Shown: positions 11,989 to 24,305 of the stretch, piece by piece
Position numbering within the stretch: position 1 is the first letter of the stretch
Layout: each line of letters begins with the position of its first letter
The notes under the pieces: generated by a model
Told to the model about the DNA's origin: nothing
Database searches by the model: none
What the model saw: only the letters and a program-made list of their open reading frames with translations
Assembly: GCA_027559495.1 (NCBI GenBank)
Contig: JAMXSV010000004.1
Coordinates: 2,717,001 to 2,781,000 of the forward strand
Source of the DNA: Aurifilum marmelostoma
Lineage: Eukaryota; Ascomycota; Sordariomycetes; Diaporthales; Cryphonectriaceae
Direction of reading: 5' to 3'
DNA: 64,000 nt
Made by a program: the position numbers and the translations under genes

Positions 11989-12035
<47 letters not shown>

Positions 12036-15000
12036 CACTTGGCTGCCAAACTACCCATCCTCCTTCCCATCTCCGCCTCGGTTAAGGGAAAAGCCCCGCG
12101 TGTTCAGTCCATATCAGACCTTTGATATACCCAGACTCAATCTAGAGCCCAGTCCGCGTCACTATTGGCTCAGAGAAATCCCCCCCCCCCCGGGTGGGAT
12201 CCGGCTCACGGACCACCCCAAATAGCAGTGCAGTGCACTTTTATTCCAACAAGGTCGAGAGCCACCGGACCATCCATCCCGTACTGAAGAGAAAGGGTGA
12301 GAGGGGGGGGGGGGGGGGGGTATATAGAACTCCCCGGCTATAATGACTAGCAGCCCAGTGTTCCATTCTCGGTGTGATGAGGTTTCCAGTCTGTCTGCTC
12401 GGCAGTTTCAGGCCCCCCCTTGAGGATAGGGAGAGATCCTCTTTTTTTTTCTTTTCCCCTCGTCTCTATCGCGAATTCCCTCGGCCGGCTCTTTTTCTCC
12501 CTGAGATATGCGCCCGTGATGATTGTCAAAAAAAAAAAAAGTTTATACAAGAAGGAGCCAGAACAGCGGGGATATTGATCCGCACAGGATTGACATCTGA
12601 CGTGATGTATGTTACCCAAGTACTTAGCGAGGAGCGCGCGCGCAGGAGGAACCCTTATACACACAAGAGCACACACACGCACACACACACACACACAGTT
12701 CGATCTCGGCCACGATCCCGAAGTTGGAATCCCATTCGTTGCTCATTAGCACGGACCACACTCGCTTGTCATCCATAGAACCCCCCTTCCCCCCCAAAAT
12801 CTCCATGCCCTGATGGCCCCCATGCGCGCATGCCTCTCTCTCTCTCTCTCTCCCTCTCGCCTGATCTGGAAACGACCACGGTGTTGAGGCGTGCCCCTTT
12901 CGGTCACCACAGCCAGATGAATCCGGTCTAGCCACCAAGATTCCCTCCCCTCTCTTCCCCCCCCCCCTTCTCCAGTGGAAAGGCCGGCTCCGCACTTTGT
13001 CAAATCTGCCATCTTTGCACCGTCGAAGGATTCGATCGATGACCTCTGGTGGGGAAAAAAGTTAAATCCTTCTACGACGTGTTCGGAAGACTGGAGCCGT
13101 CCTTGGGAATTGTGGCCCCGCCCTTGAGGCGCCTCAAATAGATACTGGACAAGAGGGCGAGGGACTCTCACACATGTATAAATAGAATGTACATATGGTT
13201 TAGCAGGGCCCAAGATACAGATTTGGGCATATTATTCAGTCCTAGGAACATCCCGCCGGCTGCGTAATAGCGGACGTATCCAATTGTTATTCCTGTGTGC
13301 ATTGGCATCGTCCAGAGAAGCGGACAGACCATTACCACTCTTGTAGCTCTCGAACTTCTTCACCTAGCACTCCATTCTTGATCCTTCGTGCCATGTAAAG
13401 CACTGCAAGCCACGGATACGCCGTGACTCGGGCATACCCCCCCCCGGGCAACAAAGCACGGCAAAGATGTCACACAGAATCCTCACAAGTACCCATGGAG
13501 ATCTACCAAGCGTGACCAGGCCGCCGACAAGAAGTGTCTCATACTGTGAATTAAGTAGTGACATCCGCGAGAAAACCCGCATGCCGAAAATCCGCACACC
13601 TGGCGCGAAACATGCCCGCAAGGACCAGCTAGCTGCATGCACTTCCATCTCGCAACGTCGAGAGGCCCTCTCCCGCCATCTCCGAACTGCACGCCCGGGC
13701 TATGAGCGGACCACAGTATATCGACGCCCGCCCGTGATGCTGATTATTTCTTGCTAATTGGTGGCTGACTAGGACACCGGAAGTGCCTTGATAGCCGGTG
13801 GATCTGAAGAATGCACTGACTCGAAAGTCTAAACCTTGGCTCCTGGGGATAAAGGGACCCTGTAAGTTGTTCCCCCCGGGACCGACTCAGTAGTCGTCTA
13901 GTAGCTAAGTATAATATGCGAATGGAGGCAGCTGGGAGGCCGATCGCTTAGCTATCTTGCCCGACAAGTTAAGCTTGAAAAAAAAAAAAAAAAATCGAGA
14001 GTTTGGCCTGCCCCTGACGATCGTGAGCCGGGGGCCCTCAGTAATTACAGAGGACCACTTGCCGGAGGACTGGAGGGACCTGTATCAAGAGCCCAACATG
14101 AACATGACGGTCTTGAAACTCTCGAGGCTGCCAAGGTCACAGCTGCGTCTTGATGCTTGCCCGGAATTCAAACAACACTTGCTTTTCAGTAGCATGGCCA
14201 GTGGGTGTCAGGATCTGCTTATTTGCAATGCTCTCAAAAAAATTCAAAGCTTTACGAGAGTCTGACCGAGACAATTTACGGTGGCTCAGAAAGTACCAAG
14301 AGACTGACTCTGGCTTTAGGCTTTCTAAGTTGCGCTGGAGATGATCTAAGTGGCCAGATAAAGCAGACGTTAACATTTTCATCTAGAGTGTTGATACCAC
14401 AGTCTGCTCCATGATCCGCATATCACATAGACCCCTTAATCAACATGGTAGATACTAACGAACTGATCAATCTCCAGAGCAAGTCTCCCCCTCTCCCCCG
14501 AGGCGCAAAGACATCTCCTATACACGTTGTGGAAACCCCATAAATCTGCCGAACCACTCACTGTCCATGCATCAAGACTGGATGGTTATACAAATTGCTT
14601 TCCACAAGCTTTGTTGCCATGTAGAAGCTCAACCAACATGATATTGGACAATCAAGTTGACGAGACAGGAAGGTCTACGTACATTGTACAGACTAGTCAA
14701 GCCCGGCCGCAATTGAGACAGATCTTGGACTAATCACCTCATCTAATTCTCGCAATCCAGTACTATCGCCTGCGCTTTGCCCTATGAGTGTAGGTGATCG
14801 TGATGGTCATGATATTCAGGGCCCGCTCCTCAGTTCAACCACAGACACACACGAAATATAAAACTGGCCCAAAACGGGGGTATCATTCCATGACCTCATG
14901 CCTGAAAAAAAAAAAAAAAAAAGAAAAAAATCAAGAACAACCAAAGAAAATCAAGTCTAGATGACAGGTTTTAGAAGAATAGAAAGAACCCCTTGAAAAT

Positions 15001-15505
15001 GCCCAGGGCCAGCAGAAGAGAGAGACAGACAGAGGAAGGGGCATGGGGAGCTGGTATCTGTTCTACTCCACGCTCTCACCCAACCTCTTTCGACCGGTCG
15101 TCCTCCTGCTTCGATGCCATGCCATGCCGTGCCGTAAAGTGGTCAATGCTGCCATATGATGTGATATAATGCGCCAATCTCCCCCCCCCTCCCCTTGCCC
15201 CTTCGTGGGAAACCACCGACTGACCCCCCCCTCTCTCTCTCCGTGTTACAAGAGACTGTCCGTGGGATCTGTGACGTTTCCTCTGTCTCCGCTGCGTCAA
15301 GCAACGCCTTCTTGTCCCATGCAAATGCTACGCAGCCTCTCTGTATCATGCTACCTCCCGAGATAATAAACAAAGAAACAAACAAGAACACCTACTACTC
15401 CTTGTGACCCAATCCCTAAGAAACCACACAATGCTGCGACTTCCTCTTCCGTTTTCGCTGCACCGGTCTCTCTATTTCTTTTTCTCTATTTTTCCGTTCA
15501 TATAG
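10055..15505. other. 5.4-kb gene desert with simple repeats
   Basis: No supported gene. Frames up to 216 codons occur but show neither codon bias nor recognisable motifs. The stretch holds a (AC)20 tract, CA, CT and homopolymer runs, and G tracts at 10490 and 12305. The only frame with protein-like composition is 14382-14137 (minus), discussed as a finding. The right end should carry the 3' UTR of the histidine kinase and the left end the promoter of the receptor gene. Confidence 0.6.
11991..12030. repeat. (AC)20 microsatellite
   Basis: Perfect dinucleotide repeat in the gene desert. A second interrupted CA tract lies at about 12660-12697 and a CT tract at about 12833-12862. Confidence 0.95.
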
Positions 15506-18500
15506 TCAATGCCTCGGCCCGCTTGCTGTCCCCCCGGTCGGGTCCCGGCCGTGTTTCTCTTGCGCATCCATCATCTCCACCTGGACAGCCTCCACCGCGG
15601 CAGAGGATGCACCGGCGGCAGTCAGGGTCTCGGCCGCACGCTTCTTCTGCTCGACCTGCATGGCAACCACCCGCATCTTCTCGATCAGCTCCGGCATCCG
15701 GTACGGCTTGATGATAACGTCGTCACAGCCCGCGGCCTTGGCTTCTAGGATCTGCTCCAGCCGTGCGTTGGCAGTGGCCGCAATGATGGGGATGTGGCCG
15801 CCGAGGATCTTGCCCTGGCGCTCAAGCTCGCGGATCTGCTGTGTGCAGGTGAGGCCGTCCTGGATGGGCATTTCCACGTCCATTAGGATGAGGCTGAGGG
15901 GGAACTTGGTTGGTGTGGCGGTCGGCGTGACGAGATCGGCGGCCAGAGGGTTGCGGAGGTTGTTGAGATTCTTCAGAGGTGTGATGTTGGGTGACCTGGT
16001 CGGTGTTGCAGGGGTGTTCGGGTTCGTGTTAGATGGCAAGTCGTCGTCGGCGTTCGTCATCTCAACGTCTCCTAGCCACCGGTCCGAGGCGCGAATCTTC
16101 TCCAACGCCTCCAAGCCATGGTTAGCAACGTCGACTGTGAACCCGCGATCGGCCAGACCACGCCTGGTGAGCTGCTGGTTGATCATGTTGTCCTCGACGA
16201 CAAGAACACCCTCAATTTTGGGTGGCTCGATGGTGATCTCCGTGTCCGGGTCAGGCGAGGTGACCCCCTGCTCCACATTCTTGTTCGGCGTGCTGCTGCT
16301 CAGCGGGACTTCTGCCGACCCGATCTGTAGGGACTCAGCCCTCTTCGTTATGGGAAGGCTGTTAGCCTGCAGGGCTGTTCGCGCTGTGGCTTTCGCCTCC
16401 TTCAGTGCCGCTGCGCTCGGCCGGTACGTCTCGACGTAGAAGGCGAACACGGACCCAACCCCTGGTTGAGACGCGACGCCAATGGCACCATTGTGCATCT
16501 CACAGAGTCTCCTGCTGATGAAGAGGCCGAGCCCAGAACCTCCATACTTGACATGGGTCCTAGCCGATGCCTGTTTGAATCGCTGGAACAACGTCTTCAT
16601 CTCCTCCTCCGTCAGGCCTTGGCCAGTATCCTTGACTTCGATGGTGAGATATATCGGATTGCCGCTCTTCACAGGGAAGGGCTGTTGGTATTCGCTTCCT
16701 TGTAGAGGCGGTATGAACTGGACCGAGCAACTCGAGTCGGTAGGTCTCGCATCGGACGCACTGATGGTGATAGTGACGGAGCGCGTCGGACCGGATTTTG
16801 TAAATTTCAGGGCGTTGGTCAAGAGATTGATCAGGACTTGCTTCAGGCGAGACGGGTCAAGATCGAGATACTCCAGGCCAAGGTCTTCGTAAGACTGGTC
16901 GACTTTCATCTGCAGGTCTATGTCCACCCTTCGGGCTTCCACCTCAAACATCTTTAGCGCCTCCTGAGAGATCTGTATGGGGTCGACGGTGATCGGGGTG
17001 ACAGCTAGGAGCTTCGAATCGAGCTTGGACATCGTGAGTATGTCGTCCACTATCCTCTTCTGGTGTTGCGCGCCTGTACGTTAAACTCAGTCTTGGATTA
17101 GCCACATAACCTTTTTGAGTGCCTCAAGATTGTTGTAATATAGTCGGTCACCCACATGCTATGATCGTCTCAGCATTCTCGACACTGCTCTCCATGAGGA
17201 CCTGGTCTTCTGGCCGGACGTTGCCCCCGAGCATCCCACCGTTGGCTATCTTGGATGACTGCCTGCTGAGACCCTTGTTGGGCTGCGACAAGTCGAGAGC
17301 CTTCGATAGCGACGCGATGACGGCGTCAGCGCAGTGGATGATGGCGCTGAGGGGGTTGCGCATCTCGTGAGAGGTCATGTCGATGAAGTTCTCCTGCTGC
17401 CGTTTTGACTCGAGGGCTTCTTCCTTCCGAAGCCTCTCACGCTCCAGCTGCCACTTCTGCAGCGACACATCGCTCACGCACCCGCAGACCGACTGAGTCG
17501 TCCCGTCTGAGCTCTTCACCGGCATGAAGGTGCCGGTAACCCACCGAGGTGCGATGATCTCGGTGTCGTGGCTGTCGACCGCCTTCCAGGGCAGTTTCAG
17601 TCGGACCTCGCAAGTCTGGGGGATTCCCTCGTGGATGACATTATTCAAGGCGCGCTCGAGTACCGGGATGTCCTCGTCTATCACACAGATATGCCATGGC
17701 TTCACCATGCTCTCCTTGGGCTCGTACTTGTCCTTATCCAGGCCGCACATCTCGAAGAAGACGTTGTTGGCCTCGACAAGCTTGCCCTCCTGGTCAATCT
17801 CGTACATGCCGACGGTTGCCAGCTCTGCCATGCGCTTGAGGTTCTCTGCCTGCTGCGCCCGCCTGATTGCCTCCTCCGCCGTCTGCTTGTGGAGCGTCAC
17901 ATCGGTGAGACACGTCAGGATCTGGCGTACTGACCCATCCGGCGCGCGTTCAGCCCGTACAGCCGCAAAGATGTGACGCTCGGTGGCGTGATCATCAATC
18001 CCCTGGAGCTCCACGCCGGCCTTTTCGAAGCTCGGCGACTCCCTCGTGGGGGGAGGCGGCGAGTTGAAGGTCTCTCGCCGGATCAGCCGGCACTCGTAGG
18101 TGACATTGTCTTCGTGACGGAGCCGCTCGTAGGCCCGCATGACGCCAGGCCGATCCTCCTGGACAACATATGACAGGATATCTCTCAACGCGATCGACGG
18201 GCCGGTCTCTCGCAGTGGGTTTCCCGTGATGCGATGCCAGGCATCGTTGGCGTAGGTCAGAACTCCCTGGGCATTTTGGAACGCCATGCCGATCGGTATG
18301 AAGTCTGTGATGGCCTCGAACTTCTTCATGGACTCGTTTGCCTCCCGCGTGCTCTCGGCCAGCTTGGCCTCCAGCTGTGCCTGCTCGAAGGCCGCCTCCT
18401 GGATCGCATTCCTCCCCCTCCGGGCCTCCTCCTCGATCAGGATCGTCGATGCCAACGAGTTGGCGAGCTTCTGGCTCATGAGTGATATGAACTGGCGGTA

Positions 18501-20175
18501 GTCGTTATCGTAAGGCCTCCTCGGGTTCAGGCCGAGGAGCAGGAAGCCCATGGCATTTTCTTCCTGCGTCGGCCGGATCGGGTAGAGGATTGCACTTCGG
18601 CAGGCGTCTCCAAATCCTCTCCATTCCAGTCCAGAGGTTAGAGACTCGGGAAGAGACCCGTCCTTGCTCTGCAGCACGAGAGGTTGCGGCCGCAGCGAAG
18701 CCTGCACGAAGAGCTGTGCGAGCTCGTCGCTGCTATCCTCAAGGGAGATGGCGCTGGACGCGAGGACGTGTCCCGCAGGCACGCCGAGCCCTCCCTCGAA
18801 GCGGAACAACCTGGGCGGGGTGGCAAGTGAACCTCCTGGAGCCTGCGGGTCCTCATGAACGGCGTAGACAGCAGCCAGAGGAACATCATATTGCGGCGAG
18901 ACAGCGCCGAGGGCCTCGATCAGCTTGGGCCAGAAGGACGAGACCGCTCTCGCCGTGACGAGGGCGTCTCCTAGGTCGACCAGCATCTTCATGCGCCTCT
19001 CCCACAGGCGCACCGAGGTCGTGTCGAGGACGGGATGCAGGAAGCCCACGACTCGGTCCTGGTCCTGGTCCAAGATGGGCACTATCGACCACTTGAGGTG
19101 GAGCTCCTCGGGGGTGTCGTCACTCTTGAGCATGAAAGACCTCCACTCGTCATCGACGACTGCCCTGCGCCTCTGGCTGGTCGTGATCATGATATCTTTG
19201 AGCTTGTCGCCGACACCAGGCCAGGCAGCCTCGACCGACTTGCCCAAGAGGCCTGGGTGTTGAGACCCGCACAGCTTGCTGAAGGCCTCGTTGTAGATGA
19301 GAGTGTACTGATCGCCCCAGTATATGGTAATGGGCCGTGAGTCTGCAAGGATCTGGTTGAAGGTCTGCTTGAGAAGCGGGGCCCAGGTCTCGAGTGGGCC
19401 GAGAGGGGTTTGGGCCCAGTCGAGGCTCGCGATGACGTTCAGATAGGGCTCCTGGTCATGTATCAACTCGGGCAAGACCAGATCTGGCTCGACAGACATC
19501 CTCAGGGGCGATGGTGCGCTGGAAGACTGCCTCTGGTCCGCAGCAGCAGGAAGCGACAAGGGCCTCGGGGCGCGGTCGGATTGTCTTGTCGGGTTGGAGG
19601 CGGACACGGGCGCGGACGAGTTCGAGGCCGAGGAGGGGGAGGAGGACGAGGCCACCCTGTTGGCACTGCCAGAGACGCCGAAGCTGCCCTTCTGCGAGTC
19701 GAGCCTTACCTTGCGAGGGCGGTCGGCCAGCTCGGGCTGCTCGTTGGCACCGACGACAAGCCATCTCTGCTGGACCAGACACTTGCTCCACTGGGCGTTG
19801 AGGTAGTAGAAGGAGGAGTCGGGGGGATTCGGAGGAGGAGGAGCTCCTGAGCTTGGTGGCACCGGCGGCGCGGAACGAGGCCGTGATCCACTCCCAGAGG
19901 GCGGCGTGCTGGGCGCGAGAGTCCTCCAGAAGGTCTACCAGGTCATCACAGGCCGCCAGGGCTGGGTTGTAGTAGGCAACGAGGGAATCCCGTCTCGCTG
20001 TCGCTGTCGCTGTCGTTGTCGTTGTTGTTGTCGTCGTCGTCGTCGTCGTCGTCGCGGCGGTCAGGAGCCCGGCGGCAGCGGCAGCGGCGCCACTAGCTCC
20101 GTCGACGATGAAAGTCGGTCGGGGGTCAGCCTCAAGCAGATCGACAATGCCGACGTTTCCAAGTTGCGGGTGCAT
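15506..20175 (-). CDS. Hybrid histidine kinase with PAS domains (one-base frameshift in exon 1)
   Basis: Large fungal two-component sensor, 1528 residues once a frameshift is bridged. Exon 1 is 20175-17156 and exon 2 is 17073-15506; the intron (GTGGGT...CAG) falls inside TIIAC/AQHQKRIVDDILTMSKL. Order: an N-terminal region beginning MHPQLGNVGIVDLLEADPRP; a poly-Thr run; a PAS-like region (TPLGPLETW...ITIYWGDQYTLIYNEAF); a GAF-like region; PAS repeats (IPIGMAFQNAQGVLTYANDAW; ATVGMYEIDQEGKLVEANNVF); HisKA with phospho-accepting His 936 in MTSHEMRNPLSAI; the ATPase N, G1 and G2 boxes (INLLTNALKFT, DTGQGL, GGSGLGLFISRRL); and a receiver with VVEDN, Asp 1405 in LILMDVEMP, and a KPY lysine. It should pass phosphate to an Ypd1-type carrier. 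The reading frame shifts by one at the six-G run 19821-19826; removing one base restores SESPDSSFYYLNAQWSKCL. Confidence 0.9.
19999..20055. repeat. Trinucleotide repeat encoding a poly-Thr run
   Basis: GTC/GTT units on the plus strand read as ACG/ACA/AAC-type codons in the kinase. They encode about 14 consecutive Thr, then alternating Thr and Ala, near residues 40-60. It is a likely length-polymorphic linker. Confidence 0.85.
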
Positions 20176-21141
20176 CCTGTTGTTCGTTTTCCCTGTGAGG
20201 TATACACTCCTAACTCAAGAGGAAGACGTCGGCATAGCTGGCGGCTGTGAGGCGCAGGCAGCTTGGTCGTGAGGTCGACTCCCCTGCGATGCACGACACA
20301 GGAAGACTCGCCGAGAAAGAGAGACAGAGAGAGATGGAGAAAGCGAGAGATAAGAGCTGCCGGCAGGACAGAGACGACAGAGGAGGGAGGAGGCGTAGGA
20401 CATGCAAGTCCAGGTTCCGAGCCCAAGCCCGGTCTGCTGCAAGAGAGACCGTAGGCTCTGTGCCTAGCAGCAGAGTGTCGGTGGATGTCGAAGAGGTCCA
20501 GCAGCAAAACAGAGCGGGGGAAAAGAGAGAGAGAATAAAAAAAAGAGGAAACAGAGAACGGGAAGCGGAGATGGTAGATGATGATGGCAGAGTCGGTGGG
20601 ACGGCCGACGGAATGCGTGTGCCGTGTTGGCACTAAGATCTGGCCAGGCCAGACCAGACCAGCTTTTTTTTTTTTTTTTTCGAGGGCGAGGATCTTTGAC
20701 GTTGAGACTAGACGGCGGGGGCAGGAGGAGGTCAGTGGAGGGGGTGGTGTTGGTGAAGGGGGGGGGGGGGAAGGAGGGGGCGTGTGCCTCGACAGATCGC
20801 CGTCGAGGAGGCGAAAGTGCGAGGGAGGCTCGTGGGACCAGCCTTTTGTGCGTGTGCGAAGACGGAGGAGGAGGAGAAGGAAGAAAAAGGACGAGTCGAT
20901 CACCAAGGTGTGGTGGCCTTGGTTCTGATCCTCGTCGCGATAGAGAGAGGTGAGAGGAAAAGCGGAAGCTGAACTAGTCACTACGTCTAGGGCCTCTAGC
21001 ATGTTCCGGGGCCCAGGAACCGCAGCGGGAGGAAGCTGGGTTAGGCTTGGCCTAGCTGGGCTCGGAAGCGGGCAAGCAAGGAAGGAAGACCAAGGAGAAG
21101 AAGTTGAGAAGAGAAAAAGAAAGAAAAAAAAACAGTCAAGG

Positions 21142-21142
<1 letters not shown>

Positions 21143-21194
<52 letters not shown>

Positions 21195-21198
21195 CACA
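21143..21198. repeat. (CA)n microsatellite, about 56 bp
   Basis: Near-perfect CA repeat with one G interruption, about 970 bp upstream of the histidine kinase start. Confidence 0.95.
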
Positions 21199-24100
21199 AA
21201 AAGTCAATGTGGGGTTGCAATCCCTCACGATCAACGGTCCCACCGGCCAAACTTGGAAGTCGAACGCATCTGCACCGTGACCAGACAGGGGATCGTGACC
21301 GCCTCAAGCAATCAAATCTTTTGTACGAGGGAGCTGACTAAAACGAGGAGGGATGGTGGGGATCCCTGGATGGTGGTCGTGTGTGTGTTTGCTGCTGCTG
21401 TCACTTGGCGGCGGCCTTGCTCCCTCTTGAGACGAACCAAAAACATGGAACATTTCCGAGAGTCGAGGGGCACCAGGAGGTTCGTGCACTAACTGTATTG
21501 TGTGATAGTGGGTTCGTGAGTGAAGGGGGGCGGGGAAGGGGGAGGAGGGGAGTGGGCAGGCGTTGTCCATCTGAGGGTGTCCCCCAAGGAAATAAAAACG
21601 AGATGCTTGTACAAAATGAAATCCAACACTATTTCAAGCCTCAAGCCTCCTTTTCCCCACGGATCTTGTTCCCATCTTCCCATACTTTTTGTTCCTGTCT
21701 GCCATACGACTCGCAGTCCGCGTTGGCGCAAATCGCCACAGAACTCTCTGGTTGGGATAAACCTTGCCGCCCCTCCACCCACCATAGATCGCCTCGACGC
21801 CGCCGAGATTGGCGCGCGCAGCTCGGCTTCAGCCGTAGGAGGAGGACCCTATCTCTCTTTAGCACGATCTGGTCTGTTGCCTGCTGTTGACAGGTAAACC
21901 TAGACCGAGTCAGTCCCGTTGCGCATGTTTTTTCTTTTCTTTTTTTTTTTCTTCTTAGTTCTTGCCCCTCTCTGGTATCAATACCACGGAACAGGAGGTC
22001 AAGAGACACAATCTCCCCCCGACTCCCCCCCCCCCCAAAAAAATCCCCGCTACACAAGTACTATGGTATGGTACCCCTCTCCCGGCTACCGCTATGAATG
22101 GCAGAAAACGATTACCATAGTGTGTTATATGTGTCGTACATAACGAGAGCAGTCCACAGGGGAGGGATGACCCTATAGTGCACTCACTACTACCTGCTAG
22201 CCTGTCTCAGGAAGGGGAGTGCCTCGGCCTATAGGTCCCAGCCTCGGAAGTTATTCCCAGGTGGATGAGAGGAGGAACAAGAAAGGTGGAGGAAGCTCAC
22301 CTCTCGAGCAGCAGCAGTAGAGGTGCGATGTGCACCTTCCGCAGCAAGCAGCACCCACGACTCCGCTCCGTGTCCCTCCTCCTGGGTCAGGATGACGTCA
22401 CCGTGCACTGCACAATCATGTAGCTGCGCGTTCGCCCCTACACCCCCATCGGCAAGGTCGGCTCGCGAGTCATGTGGCGTGCCTCGTCCAGCTCGTCGTG
22501 GCTTGTTGTGTTTCTCGCCGGACCACTTCCCGCTGCAGATACTACCTTACATAGTACTGCTGTACTGCTGTAGTATGCACGACTGTAGATTTGAGTGTGC
22601 GTGTGCGTTTGTTTGTGGTTTGGTGGACATGTAAGAGTGTGCGCGCGCGTGTGCGTGTGCGTGTGTCTGTATGTGTGCTGAGACCTGATCAACGTTACCC
22701 TGTGTTTTAAGCCAGCACCGACGTGAGTGGACGAAGGCAAGGGAGTCGTGTACTGGCGATCTACCCACGCAGCCCACGTTAGCGTGCCATTGTATGTTTA
22801 GGGACCAGGTTCAGGGTCGCACGGGCAGAGCCGTCGATGCGTTCTTCTGGATGCGCGTGATTGATTTGACAGCCTGTCCGCCTCCTCACTAAGGTCTGTG
22901 ACTCTCTCAACCCTACAAAGGTGATCAGAACCCTATACTAGTAGCACCACCACTGCACAGCGATAGTTCTGGTACTATTGCGATGAGTATCAGACAGCAA
23001 GGTATCATAATCACATTGCATTATTCCTCCATCGCCGACGCCATTCGAAGGATCCGATCGTGACGACGTCTCAGCTCCCCCCACACCACCCCTTTTTTTT
23101 TTTCTTCCCCTCTTTCCCCCACTCCCCTTCCTCTGGTGAACGTAGAAAAGAAAAAAAAATACAGTCAGGGGGTAAAAGTCGCAGACGGGGTGCCCATGCA
23201 AGGAAGAGGAAATTTTTTTTCAATCTTCTTATAAAAAAAAAAAAAAAAAAGGTGGTCTGCATGAGCCAGCTGTTCGTGCTGCCATATGGCCATGGGACGG
23301 GGAAAGGGGCCCATTCCAAGTGGATTTTCACTGTTGCGTATGGCTAAGCTGGGCTCTTTTTTGCGATGATCGACAGGGGGTCTCACACCCTGTCTAGTGA
23401 GAAGTTACTGTGATATTTGTATTCCTGCTCGGCGCCGACCGAAAATACCATGTAATTGCATTCGTTACACGATGTTATATGCATTCGCAATAAAGGAAGA
23501 ATCACTCTGCCATGTATCTCTCTCTCTCTCTTTTTTTTGTCCCCCCCCCCCCCCGCGCCTTCTTTCTCACAGCGCTTGGGGCTATAGGGGGGATATTTCA
23601 GGACAAAAGTTTGCATTGTGGGGTGGGAAAACGCCCTTTCCGTGTGTGTGTACTGTGTCCAGCATTAGTTGAGCATGGCCCTTGTCAACAAATTATTCTG
23701 GGGGGGGGCCTCCCACCCTAGTTCCCATCACACACCTAAAAGCGAAATCGGGTGAGAGAGAAGGCTTCAAGAAGGAAGGAACAAACAGCTGCTAGCTCCA
23801 GGTACTACCATAGTATTTGATAGTGAGGCCCCTGTTTCCTCAATTTATCCTGGTTGCGAACAGTGGGTCCGATAAGGTGTCACGGAAGCTACCAAGTAGG
23901 TCCCCCTCTTTCCTTCTCTTTTTTCAATTCTGCGATTCCTTTTCTGATTTCTCCTCCCCTTATCACACAGTAGTCCTCATCAAACTGGACTTGACTACCT
24001 TGCGCACTTCGAGATATTTGAAGTCTGATTCGAGGCTTGCTTTGCATCCATCCAGAAATGATCATATTTTCGAACATCGAATCCTTGGGACGAGAAGGAA

Positions 24101-24255
24101 GGGGAAACAATTGTTTGGCCGAAGAACGAAGAGAAGAAAGAAAAAGAAATGAAAAGAAATGAAAACGAGAGAGAGGACGGGGAAGGGGAGAGGTCCAAGT
24201 AAGCTGATATCAAACAATTCACACAATCAGACCATGGTGATGATGTGACCTACAC

Positions 24256-24294
<39 letters not shown>
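24256..24294. repeat. (AGC)12-13 microsatellite
   Basis: Perfect trinucleotide repeat ending about 12 bp beyond the dioxygenase stop codon, so probably inside its 3' UTR. Confidence 0.92.
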
Positions 24295-24297
<3 letters not shown>

Positions 24298-24305
24298 TGC
24301 CTCTC

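Larger units (their letters stand above)
20176..24305. other. 4.1-kb gene-free spacer, repeat-rich
   Basis: No supported gene. It includes the presumed promoter and long leader of the histidine kinase (20176 to about 21000) and the 3' flank of the dioxygenase gene. It holds long CA and AGC tracts, A/T and G/C homopolymers, and purine/pyrimidine-skewed DNA. A 378-codon minus-strand frame (21197-20061) is low-complexity and is not accepted. Confidence 0.6.

Noticed and set aside
11991..12030. CA tracts as possible gene features
   Set aside because: Open frames through these (Thr-His or Val-Cys runs) are products of dinucleotide repeats, not proteins.
15506..17050. Receiver/ATPase part of the kinase as a separate gene starting at 17050
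   Set aside because: The ATG at 17050 lies inside the conserved DDILTMSKL segment; a clean in-phase intron joins it to the PAS/HisKA exon.
20061..21197. 378-codon minus-strand frame upstream of the kinase
   Set aside because: Low-complexity Ser/Pro/Cys-Val runs arising from CA and T tracts; it overlaps the real kinase start in another frame.
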